A stretch of 64,000 bases of DNA from Aeromonas schubertii (lineage in GTDB: Bacteria; Pseudomonadota; Gammaproteobacteria; Enterobacterales; Aeromonadaceae). Made by a program: the position numbers and the translations under genes. The stretch spans positions 1 to 64,000 of the forward strand of contig NZ_CDDB01000097.1 in assembly GCF_000820105.1 (NCBI RefSeq), in the 5' to 3' direction. This document shows, one piece after another, positions 1-9,727 of this stretch (position 1 is the first letter of the stretch; each line of letters starts with the position of its first letter). The notes beneath the pieces were generated by a model that saw only the letters and a program-made list of their open reading frames with translations, made no database searches and was not told the DNA's origin.

Positions 1-51
1 TTAACTGATCGGCATTACGCCAATGGCGAGCCTTTTTCGTTGGGTTGGTGA

Positions 52-372
52 CTACTGTACCCGGATTACCGAGTTGTCACGACCGAAAGGGCCAGGCACA
101 TAGTCGTCGGCTGCCCAGTCATTGTCATAGCGCTCTTCCCCCTCCGGATTGACCAGTCGGTAGCAGTATTGAAACTGTGCCTGCCGATCGGTGGGCAGGT
201 TCAGGGTGGTCTTGAACTCCCCGCTCTTCATCCTCTTCAGCTCCAGTGGTTCCCACTGATTGAACTCGCCGAGCAAGAACACGTGATCGGCATCGTTTGC
301 GGCCTCTTTATCGACCGCAAAGGTCACCTTCACCTCCGGCTTGGACTTGAGATATTGCTTCGACAACGGCAT
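52..372 (-). CDS. Small CBM48 (glycogen-binding, isoamylase early-set) protein
   Basis: A 106-residue cytoplasmic protein that is essentially one carbohydrate-binding module 48 / AMPK-beta-like early-set domain. The pattern VFLLGEFNQWEP near the N-terminus and the YCYRLVNPEGEERYDNDWAADDY stretch (in two parts) near the C-terminus are the usual glycogen-binding Trp and Asn-containing segments. There is no catalytic domain, so it probably binds glycogen or a glycogen enzyme rather than acting on it. The start at the internal ATG is chosen because AGAGGAG lies 6-7 bases upstream; a longer reading frame runs back over mutH and is not supported. A perfect inverted repeat lies about 50 bases upstream of the start. 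Confidence 0.85.
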   Translation of the reverse strand: MPLSKQYLKSKPEVKVTFAVDKEAANDADHVFLLGEFNQWEPLELKRMKSGEFKTTLNLPTDRQAQFQYCYRLVNPEGEERYDNDWAADDYVPGPFGRDNSVIRVQ

Positions 373-423
373 GACTGGCTCCTCTGAGTGATGAATAGAA
401 TTCCATTCCACAAGGCTAGTTTT

Positions 424-446
424 ACACCAATTGTTGATATTGGTGT
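424..446. promoter_or_regulatory. Inverted repeat upstream of the CBM48 gene
   Basis: Two perfect 8-base arms (ACACCAAT and ATTGGTGT) are separated by 7 bases, between the mutH stop and the CBM48 gene start. No T-run follows on the minus strand, so an operator is a better guess than a mutH terminator. The binding protein is unknown. Confidence 0.35.
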
Positions 447-461
447 TACCTGTCATTGCCA

Positions 462-1136
462 TCAGCAGGCGTAATAGTGCCGTAGCAAGGCGTGGGTGAA
501 GGGGATCTTGAGGTAGAAGCCGCGGGGGCGAGTCAGCACAGGGTCGCCGTCCTGACCGATAGCCCGGGTGAGAGCCCGTCCATTGGCCGCTTTGGGACGC
601 AATTGCAGTACCTGACCGTGGCGGGCGGTGATCTGTTCGACCTGCCCCAGAACTATCATGTCCATCAGCTCTTCCCAATCCTGGCGTAGCAGCGCCTCCT
701 CCTCCGGCGAGGGAGACCACAGCAGGGGCATACCCACACGGCGCTCGGCCACCGGAATATCACGGGAGCCCTCGACCGGGATCCAGAGCACCCTGGAGAG
801 CTTGTTGCGAATGTTGGAGTGTTCCCATGACAGGCCCGTCAGGCCGACCAGCGGGGCGACGCAGACGAAGGTGGTCTCGAGCGGCTTGCCGAGAGGATCG
901 ATAGGGATCGTCTTGAGCTCGACGCCGAGCTCGGGAAAGTCCTGCTCGGGTTTGCTGCCTGCGGTGGCGCCCAGGTGCCACTCGATAAGCTGGCCGACCC
1001 AACCCTTGTGACGTCTCAGATCCTTGGGCACACGCAGATCAGCCCGATGGGCCAACTCGGCCAGAGAGAGGCCGGCGATGTCATGGGCTCGACTCAGTAG
1101 CCGGTCGAGCGAGTCGGGGGGAAGAGGCGCTTTCAT
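462..1136 (-). CDS. mutH: DNA mismatch repair endonuclease MutH
   Basis: A 224-residue methyl-directed mismatch repair endonuclease that nicks the unmethylated strand at hemimethylated GATC when activated by MutS-MutL. The catalytic D-x6-E-x-K arrangement is visible as D66, E73 and K75 in [14 protein letters not shown], and the length is close to the usual ~229. I chose the ATG at 1136 because [14 protein letters not shown] matches the family N-terminus; the reading frame extends 25 codons further but into unrelated residues. No strong ribosome binding site is seen. It is divergent from rppH, separated by an unusually long spacer. Confidence 0.97.
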   Translation of the reverse strand: MKAPLPPDSLDRLLSRAHDIAGLSLAELAHRADLRVPKDLRRHKGWVGQLIEWHLGATAGSKPEQDFPELGVELKTIPIDPLGKPLETTFVCVAPLVGLTGLSWEHSNIRNKLSRVLWIPVEGSRDIPVAERRVGMPLLWSPSPEEEALLRQDWEELMDMIVLGQVEQITARHGQVLQLRPKAANGRALTRAIGQDGDPVLTRPRGFYLKIPFTHALLRHYYAC

Positions 1137-1319
1137 GGTGGGCCATTCTACCCGATCCACTTCGTCATGGTGCTGTCTGTTTTTTGAGCATGACTTGGCG
1201 GGGTGCATCATGCTTGGACTGCTCCGATGACACTTATATAACTATCTGTTTTTAATAGGTTTAGTTTTGGTTTTCCCGGCGTATCTTGACCGCCTTCAAT
1301 CACCAACCGCTTGTCCAAG

Positions 1320-1854
1320 GGTTGGGCAGATCTGTTGCACACACTTATCCACAAAAAAATGGGATAACTCCCGTTTTTCTCTCTCAATAGTCGTGGCAAG
1401 AGAAAATTCTCTGCTATACGCGCATTTTTGCTGCCGAACCGGTCGATAATCTGGGCGTCTTTTGTGGATAAATTGAGTTAGCTCGATCTTTAATCAGGAA
1501 AACTTGTTCACAGTAGCAGGAGGCGATCCAACCAGGATCCCGATCCGCCAAAAGGATCCTTCTGTTTGATATATGATTATGTTTTTAAATGATTTATTAT
1601 CTTATTACTTCATTTTTATGCTTCTCAGTTCCACGGCAGCGTGGTGACAGGATCGGGAGCTATACCAAGATATCCCAAGCTTTTTCCACAGAACAGGTGG
1701 GAAACTTGCGATGCCTGTCGCAGAAAAATGTTTATAACTTTGCTTGAAAACTGAAGTTATCCATGATTCTTCCTCGCCGTCGGCGGTTTGCTGCCATAGG
1801 GCGAATGTGGAACAATCATCCCTAAATCAGATTTAGCCTTGTTAAGGTGATCAC
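1320..1854. promoter_or_regulatory. DnaA-box and GATC-rich intergenic region (DARS2-like candidate)
   Basis: The 718-base spacer between mutH and rppH contains two perfect 9-mer DnaA boxes, TTATCCACA at 1345-1353 and its complement TGTGGATAA at 1463-1471. A relaxed-consensus box, TTTTCCACA, lies at 1682-1690, and weaker boxes are at 1333-1341, 1504-1512 and 1729-1737. There are eight GATC sites (1328, 1485, 1525, 1536, 1542, 1555, 1651, 1849), four of them within 34 bases, and a strongly AT-rich stretch at about 1560-1620. In E. coli the DnaA-reactivating locus DARS2 lies in a spacer beside mutH. Equivalence is inferred from position and boxes. No convincing IHF site was found by eye. The rest holds the divergent promoters. 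Confidence 0.55.
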
Positions 1855-2382
1855 GTGATAGATGGTGACGGGTTTCGTCCCAATGTCGGCATCGTGATCT
1901 GTAACCGTGATGGGCAGGTGTTGTGGGCTAAACGCTATGGTCAGCACTCCTGGCAATTTCCCCAGGGGGGCGTGGATGATGGCGAGACCCCAGAGCAGGC
2001 CATGTACCGAGAGCTCTATGAAGAGATCGGTCTCAAGCCGGAAGATGTCACCGTGCTGGCTACCAGCCGGAACTGGCTCAAATATCGTCTGCCCAAACGC
2101 CTGGTTCGCTGGGACAGTTCACCGGTCTGCATAGGCCAGAAACAGAAATGGTTTTTGCTCCAGCTCGACAAGAGCAAGGAGTCGCGTATCGAATTTGGCT
2201 GCCACGGCCATCCCGAGTTTGATGACTGGCGCTGGGTGAGTTTTTGGTATCCGGTCCGGCAGGTTGTTTCGTTCAAACGCGAAGTTTACCGCCGGGTGAT
2301 GAAGGAATTTGCCCCCATCGCCATGCCGGTCTCGCAGCCGGCGCAACCCAAGAAGGAACACAGGCGTCACCGCCCACGTTAA
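1855..2382 (+). CDS. rppH: RNA pyrophosphohydrolase RppH (Nudix)
   Basis: A 175-residue cytoplasmic Nudix hydrolase that removes pyrophosphate from 5'-triphosphate (or diphosphate) RNA ends and so triggers RNase E-dependent mRNA decay. The Nudix box GX5EX7REUXEEXGU is complete at residues 38-60 ([20 protein letters not shown] followed by IGL). The start is a GTG preceded by AAGGTGA; the protein then reads [18 protein letters not shown], matching the E. coli N-terminus. The C-terminus is basic ([10 protein letters not shown]). The stop codon TAA is part of the Shine-Dalgarno sequence of ptsP, so the two genes are almost certainly cotranscribed. Confidence 0.97.
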   Translation: MIDGDGFRPNVGIVICNRDGQVLWAKRYGQHSWQFPQGGVDDGETPEQAMYRELYEEIGLKPEDVTVLATSRNWLKYRLPKRLVRWDSSPVCIGQKQKWFLLQLDKSKESRIEFGCHGHPEFDDWRWVSFWYPVRQVVSFKREVYRRVMKEFAPIAMPVSQPAQPKKEHRRHRPR

Positions 2383-2393
2383 GGAGAACCCGA

Positions 2394-4667
2394 TTGCTGA
2401 CCCAGTTGCGCCATATCGTCGAGAGCATGACGGCGGCTGCCTCCCTCGAGCAGGCACTGCAGGCGCTGGTGCATCTGACCCGCAACGTGATGCAGGTCGA
2501 CTGCTGCTCTGTCTATGTGGCGGAGCCGGAGCGACGTTGCTACAGGTTGGCGGCCACCGATGGGTTGGCGGAGTCTGCAGTCGGCAAGGCTTTCCTTCCC
2601 TTTGAAGAGGGGATCGTCGGCCTGGTGGGGCAGCGTGAGGAGCTGATCAACCTGGCCGATGCCTCTGCCCATCCCGCATTCAAGCTCTTGCCTGATGTGG
2701 CAGAGGAGGCATTTCGCTCCTTTCTGGGGACGCCCATCATGCATCAGCGCCAGGTGGTCGGCATCCTGGTTGTGCAGCAGAAGGAGAGCCGTCTCTTCGA
2801 TGAGGGGGAGGAGTCCTTCCTGGTGACCCTGGCGGCACAGTTGGCGGCCCGTATCGCCCATGCCCAGGCGCGTAGCCAGCTTACCCGAACCGATTGGGGC
2901 AAGCCCCTGCGCGGTGTGGCCGGCTCCCCGGGGGTGGCCATCGCTCGGGCCTGGGTATGGCGGCCACGCAAGGAGCTGGCCGCCATAGTGCCCCGCAAGG
3001 CGGATGATCCTGACGCTCAACTGGGTCGCTTCGATCAGGCTGTCGAGGTGGTGCGCCATGAGCTGGAAGCCTTGGCACTGCGCTTTCGCGAGTCCTCGAG
3101 TCAGGACTCGGTGGCGATCTTCGATATTTACCTCCATCTGTTGGCTGACCCCAGCTACATCAAGCCCATTCGTCTGCGTATCGAGCAGGAGGAGTGGACG
3201 GCCATCAGCGCCGTCAAGCTGGTGAGCGAGACTCTGATCGGGCGTTTCGGGTCCATGCAGGACCCCTACCTGAGGGAGCGGGCCACCGACATCAAGGATA
3301 TTGCCCTGCGCCTCATCAGCCGCCTGGTGCAGGATGAGCCTGAGCATCTGGCCATCAGCGAGCGGGTGGTGTTGGTGGCGGAGGAGGTGACGGCCACCAT
3401 ACTGGCCGAGGTGCCGCGAGACTGCCTGGCCGGGGTGGTCTCCATCAAGGGATCGAGCAACTCACATACCGCCATCCTGGCACGGGCCATGGGAGTGCCG
3501 GCCATCATGGGGGTCGAATTTCCTCTGGCCGAGATCCACCGGCTCATGCTGGTGGTGGATGGCTACAGCGGCGATCTCTTCGTCGAGCCGAAAGAGCCCA
3601 TCCTGGCCGAGTATCGCCAGCTGCTCCATGAAGAGCAGGCGCTGGACCAACTGGTCCACAGTACCGATGGCCAGCCCTCCGAGACCCTGGACGGGGTCAA
3701 GGTCTCCCTGCTGCTCAACGCCGGTCTCAGCGCCGATACCGAGATCGCCATCAATGAACTGGCAGACGGGGTGGGGCTCTACCGTACCGAAATCCCCTTC
3801 ATGCTGCACGACAGCTTTCCCTCCGAGTGGGAGCAGACCGCCCGTTATCGGGGAATACTGGAGACGTATCGCAATCGCCCTGTCTGCATGCGTACTCTGG
3901 ATGTGGGGGGAGACAAGCAACTGCCCTATTTCCCCATCGTCGAAGAGAACCCCTTTCTCGGCTGGCGTGGCATCCGCCTCACCCTGGATCATCCCGAGCT
4001 CTTCCTGGTGCAGCTCAAGGCGATGCTGCGCGCCAGCGAGGGGCTCGATAACCTGGCGGTGATGTTGCCCATGATCAGCAGCGTGGGCGAGATCCGGGCT
4101 GCCCGACGTTTGCTCGATCAGGCGTGGAGCGAAGTCTCGCAGGAGGTGGCCACCCGGGGCGGGACGCTGCACTACCCCCCGCTGGGGGTGATGATAGAGG
4201 TGCCATCGGCCCTCTATATCCTGCCCGAGATGGCGCCGCTCATCGACTTCTGGTCGGTAGGCTCCAACGACCTGACCCAATACCTGCTGGCAGTGGATCG
4301 CAACAACGCCCGGGTGGCCAGTATCTATGACTCCTTCCATCCTGCCGTGATCCGGGCCCTGCAGCTGCTGGTCGACTCGGCACGCCGCTATGGCAAGCCG
4401 GTGTCGGTGTGTGGCGAGCTGGCCGGTGACCCTATCGGCGTGCTGGTGCTGCTGGCCATGGGATACCGCCGCTTCAGTATGAATACCCGTAATATTCCGC
4501 GCATCAAGTATGTGCTGCGCAACGCCTCCCTCGATGAGCTGGTCCCCCTGCTGGCCGAGGGGCTCAGGAGCGATTCACCCCACGCCTTGCGCGGGCTCTT
4601 CTCCCGTTATCTGGAGGAGCGCGGCATGGGCGGCTTTCTGCGGGCCGGCCACAAGGTGACAGCCTAA
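2394..4667 (+). CDS. ptsP: Phosphoenolpyruvate-protein phosphotransferase PtsP (EI-Ntr)
   Basis: A 757-residue first enzyme of the nitrogen phosphotransferase chain: it takes phosphate from PEP and passes it to NPr and then EIIA-Ntr. It has an N-terminal GAF sensor domain (about residues 1-165) followed by the enzyme I phosphohistidine domain, with the active His in SSNSHTAILARAMG, and the C-terminal PEP-binding barrel with VGSNDLTQYLLAVDR and a late VCGELAGDP motif. The start is TTG, chosen because MLTQLRHIVES matches E. coli PtsP and TAAGGAG sits 7 bases upstream; an upstream frame overlaps rppH and is not supported. The usual length is ~748. Confidence 0.95.
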   Translation: MLTQLRHIVESMTAAASLEQALQALVHLTRNVMQVDCCSVYVAEPERRCYRLAATDGLAESAVGKAFLPFEEGIVGLVGQREELINLADASAHPAFKLLPDVAEEAFRSFLGTPIMHQRQVVGILVVQQKESRLFDEGEESFLVTLAAQLAARIAHAQARSQLTRTDWGKPLRGVAGSPGVAIARAWVWRPRKELAAIVPRKADDPDAQLGRFDQAVEVVRHELEALALRFRESSSQDSVAIFDIYLHLLADPSYIKPIRLRIEQEEWTAISAVKLVSETLIGRFGSMQDPYLRERATDIKDIALRLISRLVQDEPEHLAISERVVLVAEEVTATILAEVPRDCLAGVVSIKGSSNSHTAILARAMGVPAIMGVEFPLAEIHRLMLVVDGYSGDLFVEPKEPILAEYRQLLHEEQALDQLVHSTDGQPSETLDGVKVSLLLNAGLSADTEIAINELADGVGLYRTEIPFMLHDSFPSEWEQTARYRGILETYRNRPVCMRTLDVGGDKQLPYFPIVEENPFLGWRGIRLTLDHPELFLVQLKAMLRASEGLDNLAVMLPMISSVGEIRAARRLLDQAWSEVSQEVATRGGTLHYPPLGVMIEVPSALYILPEMAPLIDFWSVGSNDLTQYLLAVDRNNARVASIYDSFHPAVIRALQLLVDSARRYGKPVSVCGELAGDPIGVLVLLAMGYRRFSMNTRNIPRIKYVLRNASLDELVPLLAEGLRSDSPHALRGLFSRYLEERGMGGFLRAGHKVTA

Positions 4668-4757
4668 TCAATCACCTCTGGATTGGCCTGCAAGGTTGCC
4701 CAAGGTGGGGAATGATAGGACAATGCGGCTCTTCAATTTCACGTGACAGAGTCTCCT

Positions 4758-5585
4758 ATGCAAGTGCAAGACGGATATTGGGTATTCCCACAGTTTGACC
4801 CTGTGGCCTTCGCCCTCGGGCCGCTTCAGGTTCGCTGGTACGGTCTGATGTACCTGTTCGGTTTCGCCTTCGCCATGTGGCTGGCGGGGCGCCGTGCCGA
4901 TGAGCCGGGTAGCGGCTGGACCCGTGACGAGGTCTCCGACCTGCTGTTTTATGGCTTTCTCGGCGTGATCCTGGGTGGGCGCGTTGGCTACGTCCTCTTC
5001 TACAACTTCGATCTCTTCCTGGCCGACCCCCTCTACCTGTTCAAGGTGTGGACCGGTGGCATGTCCTTCCACGGCGGCCTCATCGGTGTCATCACCGCCA
5101 TGATCTGGTTTGCCCACAAGACCAAGCGTCACTTCTTTACGGTGGCGGATTTTGTGGCGCCGCTGGTGCCGTTTGGTCTGGGGGTCGGCCGTCTTGGCAA
5201 CTTCCTCAATGGCGAGCTGTGGGGACGGGTAACCGATGTGCCCTGGGCCATGATCTTCCCCGAGGCCGGCCCGGAGCCACGCCATCCCTCCCAGCTCTAT
5301 CAGTTTGCCCTGGAAGGGGTGGTGCTGTTTGTCATCTTGAACCTCTTCTGGCGCAAGCATCCGCCGCGCGGGGCCATCTCCGGTATGTTCCTGCTCTGCT
5401 ATGGCCTGTTCCGCTTTATCGTGGAGTTTGTGCGTCAACCGGACAGCCAGCTCGGTCTCTACTTTAACGAGATCAGCATGGGGCAGATCCTCTCCACCCC
5501 CATGATTCTGGCCGGGCTGCTGATGATCTGGGCGGCCTATCGCAAGCCGGCCCTGTTCGGCGTGAAGGCGGAGGGTGCAAAATGA
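4758..5585 (+). CDS. lgt: Prolipoprotein diacylglyceryl transferase Lgt
   Basis: A 275-residue inner-membrane enzyme that moves diacylglycerol from phosphatidylglycerol to the lipobox cysteine of prolipoproteins, the first step of lipoprotein maturation. About seven membrane segments are visible. Family signatures include [27 protein letters not shown], the [11 protein letters not shown] loop and [20 protein letters not shown] prefer the ATG at 4758 ([15 protein letters not shown]) over an upstream GTG at 4743 because it aligns with the family start. It overlaps thyA by 4 bases (ATGA), the same lgt-thyA pairing as in enterobacteria and vibrios. Confidence 0.97.
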   Translation: MQVQDGYWVFPQFDPVAFALGPLQVRWYGLMYLFGFAFAMWLAGRRADEPGSGWTRDEVSDLLFYGFLGVILGGRVGYVLFYNFDLFLADPLYLFKVWTGGMSFHGGLIGVITAMIWFAHKTKRHFFTVADFVAPLVPFGLGVGRLGNFLNGELWGRVTDVPWAMIFPEAGPEPRHPSQLYQFALEGVVLFVILNLFWRKHPPRGAISGMFLLCYGLFRFIVEFVRQPDSQLGLYFNEISMGQILSTPMILAGLLMIWAAYRKPALFGVKAEGAK

Positions 5586-6376
5586 AGGTCTATCAGGCGC
5601 TGATGCGCAAGATCCTGGCCGAGGGGACCGACAAGTCGGATCGTACCGGCACCGGGACTCGCTCTCTCTTCGGTCACCAGATGCGCTTCAATCTGGCCGA
5701 GGGGTTTCCCCTGGTGACCACCAAGAAGTGCCATCTGCGCTCCATCATCCACGAGCTGCTCTGGTTCCTGCAGGGGGATACCAATATCGCCTATCTCAAG
5801 GCGAATGGCGTCAGTATCTGGGACGAGTGGGCCGACGAGAACGGGGATCTGGGGCCGGTCTACGGTGCTCAGTGGCGCTCCTGGCCGACCCGGGACGGTG
5901 GCGTGGTCGATCAGATCCAGAAAGCGGTGGACGACATCAAGCACAATCCTGACTCGCGTCGCATCATCGTCTCGGCCTGGAACGTGGGTGAGCTCGACAA
6001 GATGGCGCTGGCCCCTTGCCACGCCTTCTTCCAGTTCTATGTGGCAGATGGCAAGCTCTCCTGCCAGCTCTACCAGCGTAGCTGCGATGTCTTCCTCGGC
6101 CTGCCGTTCAATATCGCCAGTTATGCCCTGCTGACCCATATGATGGCCCAGCAGTGCGACCTGGAGGTCGGTGACTTCGTCTGGACCGGCGGTGATGTAC
6201 ACCTCTACTCCAACCATATGGAGCAGACGGCCCTGCAACTCAGCCGTGAGCCGCGCGCCCTGCCCACCCTGATCATCAAGCGCAAGCCCGACTCCATTTT
6301 TGACTACCGCTTCGACGATTTCGAGATAGTGGGGTATGACCCCCATCCCGGTATCAAGGCTCCCGTAGCCGTTTGA
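5582..6376 (+). CDS. thyA: Thymidylate synthase ThyA
   Basis: A 264-residue cytoplasmic enzyme that methylates dUMP to dTMP using methylenetetrahydrofolate. The length equals E. coli ThyA, and the catalytic cysteine is C146 in [12 protein letters not shown]. The substrate-binding pair of arginines (RR at 126-127), the [20 protein letters not shown] segment (in parts) and the ending [10 protein letters not shown] are conserved. The start overlaps the lgt stop, indicating translational coupling. A hairpin terminator follows directly. Confidence 0.98.
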   Translation: MKVYQALMRKILAEGTDKSDRTGTGTRSLFGHQMRFNLAEGFPLVTTKKCHLRSIIHELLWFLQGDTNIAYLKANGVSIWDEWADENGDLGPVYGAQWRSWPTRDGGVVDQIQKAVDDIKHNPDSRRIIVSAWNVGELDKMALAPCHAFFQFYVADGKLSCQLYQRSCDVFLGLPFNIASYALLTHMMAQQCDLEVGDFVWTGGDVHLYSNHMEQTALQLSREPRALPTLIIKRKPDSIFDYRFDDFEIVGYDPHPGIKAPVAV

Positions 6377-6378
6377 CA

Positions 6379-6402
6379 AGAGGCGCCGAAAGGCGCCTTA
6401 TT
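6379..6402 (+). terminator. Intrinsic terminator after lgt-thyA
   Basis: Stem AGGCGCC / GGCGCCT with a GAAA loop starts about 4 bases after the thyA stop and is followed by a short T-containing tail (TATTCATTT). The T-run is weak. Confidence 0.7.
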
Positions 6403-6543
6403 CATTTCGGATCTCCTCATAATTTCCGCGTTCAATCGACAACTCTTCGGTTTTTTCGAGTTTAAAGGTAGTTAGAATCGATTTTTAAAGGGGGAACGCC
6501 TTAACTAGACTGGAGAAATCAAGCACAACGAGGTTTCAACGAA

Positions 6544-7731
6544 ATGAGTGAAATGGTCAAAAGATTTCTGCGGCTGGAGTCTGCATCGGGGATCATTCTG
6601 ATCCTCTCTGCGGCCTTGGCGATGCTGCTGGCCAACACTTCATGGTCTGGCGCCTATCAGGCGTTTCTGGATACGCCGGTGCAGGTGCGTATCGCCGCCC
6701 TGGATATCAACAAGCCGCTGCTGCTCTGGATTAACGATGGCTTCATGGCTGTCTTCTTCCTGCTGGTCGGTCTCGAGGTAAAGCGCGAGATGCTCGAAGG
6801 GGCTCTCTCGACCCGCGAGCAGGCCACCTTCCCGGCCATTGCGGCCCTGGGGGGGATGCTGGCTCCGGCGCTGGTCTATACCCTGTTCAACTACTCCGAC
6901 GAGGTGGCACGAGCCGGCTGGGCCATTCCGGCGGCGACCGATATCGCCTTTGCCCTCGGCGTCATGGCCCTGCTCGGCAAACGGGTGCCCCTGAGCCTCA
7001 AGGTGTTCCTGCTGGCGTTGGCCATCATGGATGACCTGGGGGTCATCGTCATCATCGCCCTCTTCTATACCAGTCAGCTCTCTACCACTGCCCTCGGTGT
7101 GGCACTGGTGGCCATTGGTGCGCTCTGGTGGATGAATCGTCGTGGTGTCGACCGCATCTCGGCCTATATGCTGGTGGGGATCGTGCTTTGGGTTGCGGTC
7201 TTGAAGTCCGGCGTGCATGCCACCCTGGCCGGTGTCGTGGTGGGCTTTATGATCCCCCTCAAGGGTCAACGCCATGAGTCACCTCTCAAGCATCTGGAGC
7301 ATGCTCTGCATCCCTGGTCTGCCTATCTGATCCTGCCGCTGTTTGCCTTTGCCAATGCGGGGGTCTCGCTGGCCGGGATCGGGCTGGCCGATATGCTCAA
7401 GCCGGTGCCGCTTGGCATCATGCTGGGGCTCTTCGTCGGCAAGCCGCTCGGGGTCTTCACCATCAGCTGGCTGGCGGTCAAAGCCGGTATTGCCAAGATG
7501 CCCGACGGGATTAACTTCCGACACATTTTCGCCGTCAGTATCCTGTGCGGGATCGGCTTCACCATGTCCATGTTTATCGCTTCGCTGGCCTTTGAGCACG
7601 GTGGTCTGGACTATGGCAGCTACTCTCGCCTCGGCATCCTGAGCGGCTCTACCCTGGCGGCCATAGTGGGCTATCTCGCCCTGCGTTGGGCCTTGCCACA
7701 AAACAAGCCAATGGAAGGAGGGGATAAATGA
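6544..7731 (+). CDS. nhaA: Na+/H+ antiporter NhaA
   Basis: A 395-residue, roughly 12-helix inner-membrane antiporter that exchanges cytoplasmic Na+ or Li+ for protons, important for salt and alkali tolerance. The ion-binding aspartates are at D163 and D164 in [10 protein letters not shown], and D133 in ATDIAF; all three have the E. coli numbering. The start ATG is followed by [19 protein letters not shown]. It overlaps the next gene by 4 bases, and the nhaR regulator follows, so the three form one operon with an upstream spacer of about 140 bases that must hold its promoter. Confidence 0.96.
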   Translation: MSEMVKRFLRLESASGIILILSAALAMLLANTSWSGAYQAFLDTPVQVRIAALDINKPLLLWINDGFMAVFFLLVGLEVKREMLEGALSTREQATFPAIAALGGMLAPALVYTLFNYSDEVARAGWAIPAATDIAFALGVMALLGKRVPLSLKVFLLALAIMDDLGVIVIIALFYTSQLSTTALGVALVAIGALWWMNRRGVDRISAYMLVGIVLWVAVLKSGVHATLAGVVVGFMIPLKGQRHESPLKHLEHALHPWSAYLILPLFAFANAGVSLAGIGLADMLKPVPLGIMLGLFVGKPLGVFTISWLAVKAGIAKMPDGINFRHIFAVSILCGIGFTMSMFIASLAFEHGGLDYGSYSRLGILSGSTLAAIVGYLALRWALPQNKPMEGGDK

Positions 7732-8138
7732 GATCCGTGTGGATGATGGCCGTGTTGTTTTCGGGTTCGGTATTGGCTCAAGGGGAGGGGATCGATGCTT
7801 GCAAGAGCGATGCAGCCTCCCAGGCCTGCGCGACCTACCTCAACGGTGTGGTCGACAGCGCCCTCATGATGGGGGATCGGCAGGCTCGTGCCACCTTCGG
7901 TGAGACTTTCGGCGAGCGGGCGCTCAGCAGCCGGGTTGGCGAGCGAATCAAGCAGACCGGCCGCAGCGATTGTCGCCATGGCAGACCGGACCCCCTCTAT
8001 CTCAAGGGGGTTCTGCGGGAGGAGTTCGCGGCCGGCAAGGTTGACTCGACCAGCGACATGTACGACATTCTGGCCGCAGAGATGAGCTGCCCCAGCCGGC
8101 AGCGTGCAGCGGAATCGAAACGGGATGTCACACCTTAA
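7728..8138 (+). CDS. Secreted small cysteine-containing protein between nhaA and nhaR
   Basis: A 136-residue protein with a clear signal peptide ([18 protein letters not shown]), so probably periplasmic, and four mature-part cysteines (two near the N-terminus, in DACKSD and QACATYL, one in SDCRHG and one near the end in EMSCPS). The segment [17 protein letters not shown] faintly resembles the Rap1a/Tai immunity-protein fold (C-x-x-Y-hydrophobic-G-hydrophobic-D), but this is a weak resemblance and I do not assign a function. It overlaps nhaA by 4 bases and nhaR by 14 bases, so it is co-translated with Na+/H+ antiport genes and may have a role in salt or pH stress. Confidence 0.75.
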   Translation: MRSVWMMAVLFSGSVLAQGEGIDACKSDAASQACATYLNGVVDSALMMGDRQARATFGETFGERALSSRVGERIKQTGRSDCRHGRPDPLYLKGVLREEFAAGKVDSTSDMYDILAAEMSCPSRQRAAESKRDVTP

Positions 8139-9057
8139 CTACAACCACCTCTACTATTTTTGGATGACCCAGAAGAAGGGCTCTGTCACCCAGGCGGCAG
8201 AAGCCCTTTTTCTGACCCCCCAGACCGTTACCGGTCAGATCAAGCTGCTCGAGCAGCGTCTCGGGGGAAAGCTGTTCAAGCGCAAGGGACGCTCTCTCGA
8301 AGCCACCGAGCTGGGCCAGCTGGTCTACCGCTATGCCGACCGCATGTTCAGCCTCTCCTATGAGATGCTCGACATCGTCAACTATCGCAAAGAGAACCAG
8401 ATCCTCTTCGATGTCGGGATCGCCGATGCCCTCTCCAAACGCTTGGCCAGTCGGGTCCTGCTCTCTGTCATCCCCAACGATGGGTCGATTCACCTGCGTT
8501 GCTTTGAGTCGACCCACGAGCTGCTGCTGGAGCAGTTGAGCGAGCACAAGCTCGACATGATCCTCTCTGACTGCCCGGTGGACTCTTCCCAGCACGCGGG
8601 ACTGCTCTCCAAGCGGCTCGGTGGCTGCGGGGTCAGCTTCTTCTGCAAGGCCCCCCTGCCCGAGCTGCCGTTTCCTGCCTGTCTTGAGGAGCGCAAACTG
8701 CTTATCCCGGGGCGTCGTACCGCCATGGGGCGTCAGCTGACCCAGTGGTTTGAAGAGCAGGGGGTGACGCCCCAGATATTGGGGGAGTTTGACGATGCGG
8801 CCCTGATGAAGGCCTTTGGCTTCTTCAACCAGGGGATCTTCATGGCACCCTCTATCTATCGGGAGGAGATCCTGGAGAGCGAGGGGGTGGTTCTGCTGGG
8901 TGAGACTCAGGATCTGAAGGAGGAGTACCATGTCATCTTCGCCGAGCGGATGATCCAGCACCCAGCGGTGAAGCGTATCTGCGAGAGCGACTTCTCCTCA
9001 CTGTTTAGCGGCGTCGAAAACCTCGACAACCTGCATCCCCCCACGGTCGGATTTTAA
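8125..9057 (+). CDS. nhaR: LysR-type activator of nhaA, NhaR
   Basis: A 310-residue LysR-family activator of nhaA that responds to Na+. The N-terminal winged helix ([20 protein letters not shown] onward, residues 1-65) and the central [13 protein letters not shown] and [15 protein letters not shown] segments are near-identical to E. coli NhaR as I remember it. The ATG at 8125 is chosen because it aligns with that protein; an upstream GTG at 8104 would add seven residues. It lies in the nhaA operon rather than being separately transcribed. Confidence 0.95.
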   Translation: MSHLNYNHLYYFWMTQKKGSVTQAAEALFLTPQTVTGQIKLLEQRLGGKLFKRKGRSLEATELGQLVYRYADRMFSLSYEMLDIVNYRKENQILFDVGIADALSKRLASRVLLSVIPNDGSIHLRCFESTHELLLEQLSEHKLDMILSDCPVDSSQHAGLLSKRLGGCGVSFFCKAPLPELPFPACLEERKLLIPGRRTAMGRQLTQWFEEQGVTPQILGEFDDAALMKAFGFFNQGIFMAPSIYREEILESEGVVLLGETQDLKEEYHVIFAERMIQHPAVKRICESDFSSLFSGVENLDNLHPPTVGF

Positions 9058-9108
9058 AAGTCGCTCACTCCCAGTATGATACAACCCTTTCACCAATCGG
9101 AGAGGGTC

Positions 9109-9411
9109 ATGGAACTCGAGCAGATGGAAGCCAATGCGGCCCGTGCCGTAGCCCTGCTCAAGGCGTTGGCGAACGAGCGTCGGCTTTTTATCCTGTGTCA
9201 TCTGCTGGATCGGGAGCTGTCGGTCGGTGAGCTCAACACCATACTGGGTCTGAGTCAGTCGGCCTTGTCACAACATCTTGCTGTGTTGCGGCGTGATGGG
9301 CTGGTGGCGACGAGAAAACAGGCGCAGACCGTCTACTATTCGCTCAACAGTTGCGAGGTGCGGGAGGTGATCGCTTTGCTCCATCGCCTCTACTGCAGCG
9401 AGGTGCAATAA
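9109..9411 (+). CDS. hlyU: ArsR-family regulator HlyU
   Basis: A 100-residue ArsR/SmtB winged-helix regulator. It closely matches Vibrio HlyU from memory: ALANERRLFILC, ELSVGEL, LSQSALSQHLAVLRRDGLV, RKQAQTVYYSL and LLHRLYC. Its cysteines C30 and C96 correspond to the redox-sensitive pair described in V. cholerae HlyU. HlyU raises expression of haemolysin and RTX genes by displacing H-NS. The ATG at 9109 has GGAG six bases upstream; an ATG at 9076 has no ribosome binding site. The placement nhaR-hlyU-rpsT is the same as in vibrios, which supports the assignment. Target genes are not in this window. Confidence 0.9.
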   Translation: MELEQMEANAARAVALLKALANERRLFILCHLLDRELSVGELNTILGLSQSALSQHLAVLRRDGLVATRKQAQTVYYSLNSCEVREVIALLHRLYCSEVQ

Positions 9412-9438
9412 AAAACCGGCATTTCTGCCGGTTTTTTC
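9411..9438 (+). terminator. Intrinsic terminator after hlyU
   Basis: The stem AAACCGGC / GCCGGTTT with loop ATTTCT is preceded by A residues and followed by a T-run, so it can act on both the hlyU and the convergent rpsT transcripts. Confidence 0.9.
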
Positions 9439-9463
9439 GTTCGATCGAACTGCGAGGCGTAGA

Positions 9464-9727
9464 TTAGGCCAGAGCCTTGATCTGAGCAGCCAGACGGCTC
9501 TTGTGACGAGCAGCCTTGTTCTTGTGGATCAGACCCTTGGTGGCCATGCGGTCCAGGATCGGCTGAGCCTTCTCGAAAGCGGCAACGGCGGCAGCCTTGT
9601 CACCGGAAGCGATAGCAGCGATCACTTTCTTGACGTAGGTGCGGGTCATGGAACGACGGCTGGCATTGTGCTGACGACGTTTCTCTGCCTGAATCGCGCG
9701 CTTCTTAGCAGATTTGATGTTAGCCAA
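9464..9727 (-). CDS. rpsT: 30S ribosomal protein S20
   Basis: An 87-residue, Lys/Arg/Ala-rich primary 16S rRNA-binding protein of the small subunit. The N-terminus [20 protein letters not shown] and the C-terminus [19 protein letters not shown] are family hallmarks. It is divergent from murJ, as in most gamma-proteobacteria, and shares a bidirectional terminator with hlyU. Confidence 0.99.
   Translation of the reverse strand: MANIKSAKKRAIQAEKRRQHNASRRSMTRTYVKKVIAAIASGDKAAAVAAFEKAQPILDRMATKGLIHKNKAARHKSRLAAQIKALA

Noticed and set aside
1320-1854. Chromosomal replication origin oriC
   Set aside because: DnaA boxes, GATC sites and an AT-rich block are present, but oriC in this group lies near mnmG/dnaA-type genes. 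None of those is here, and the mutH position points to a DARS2-like element.
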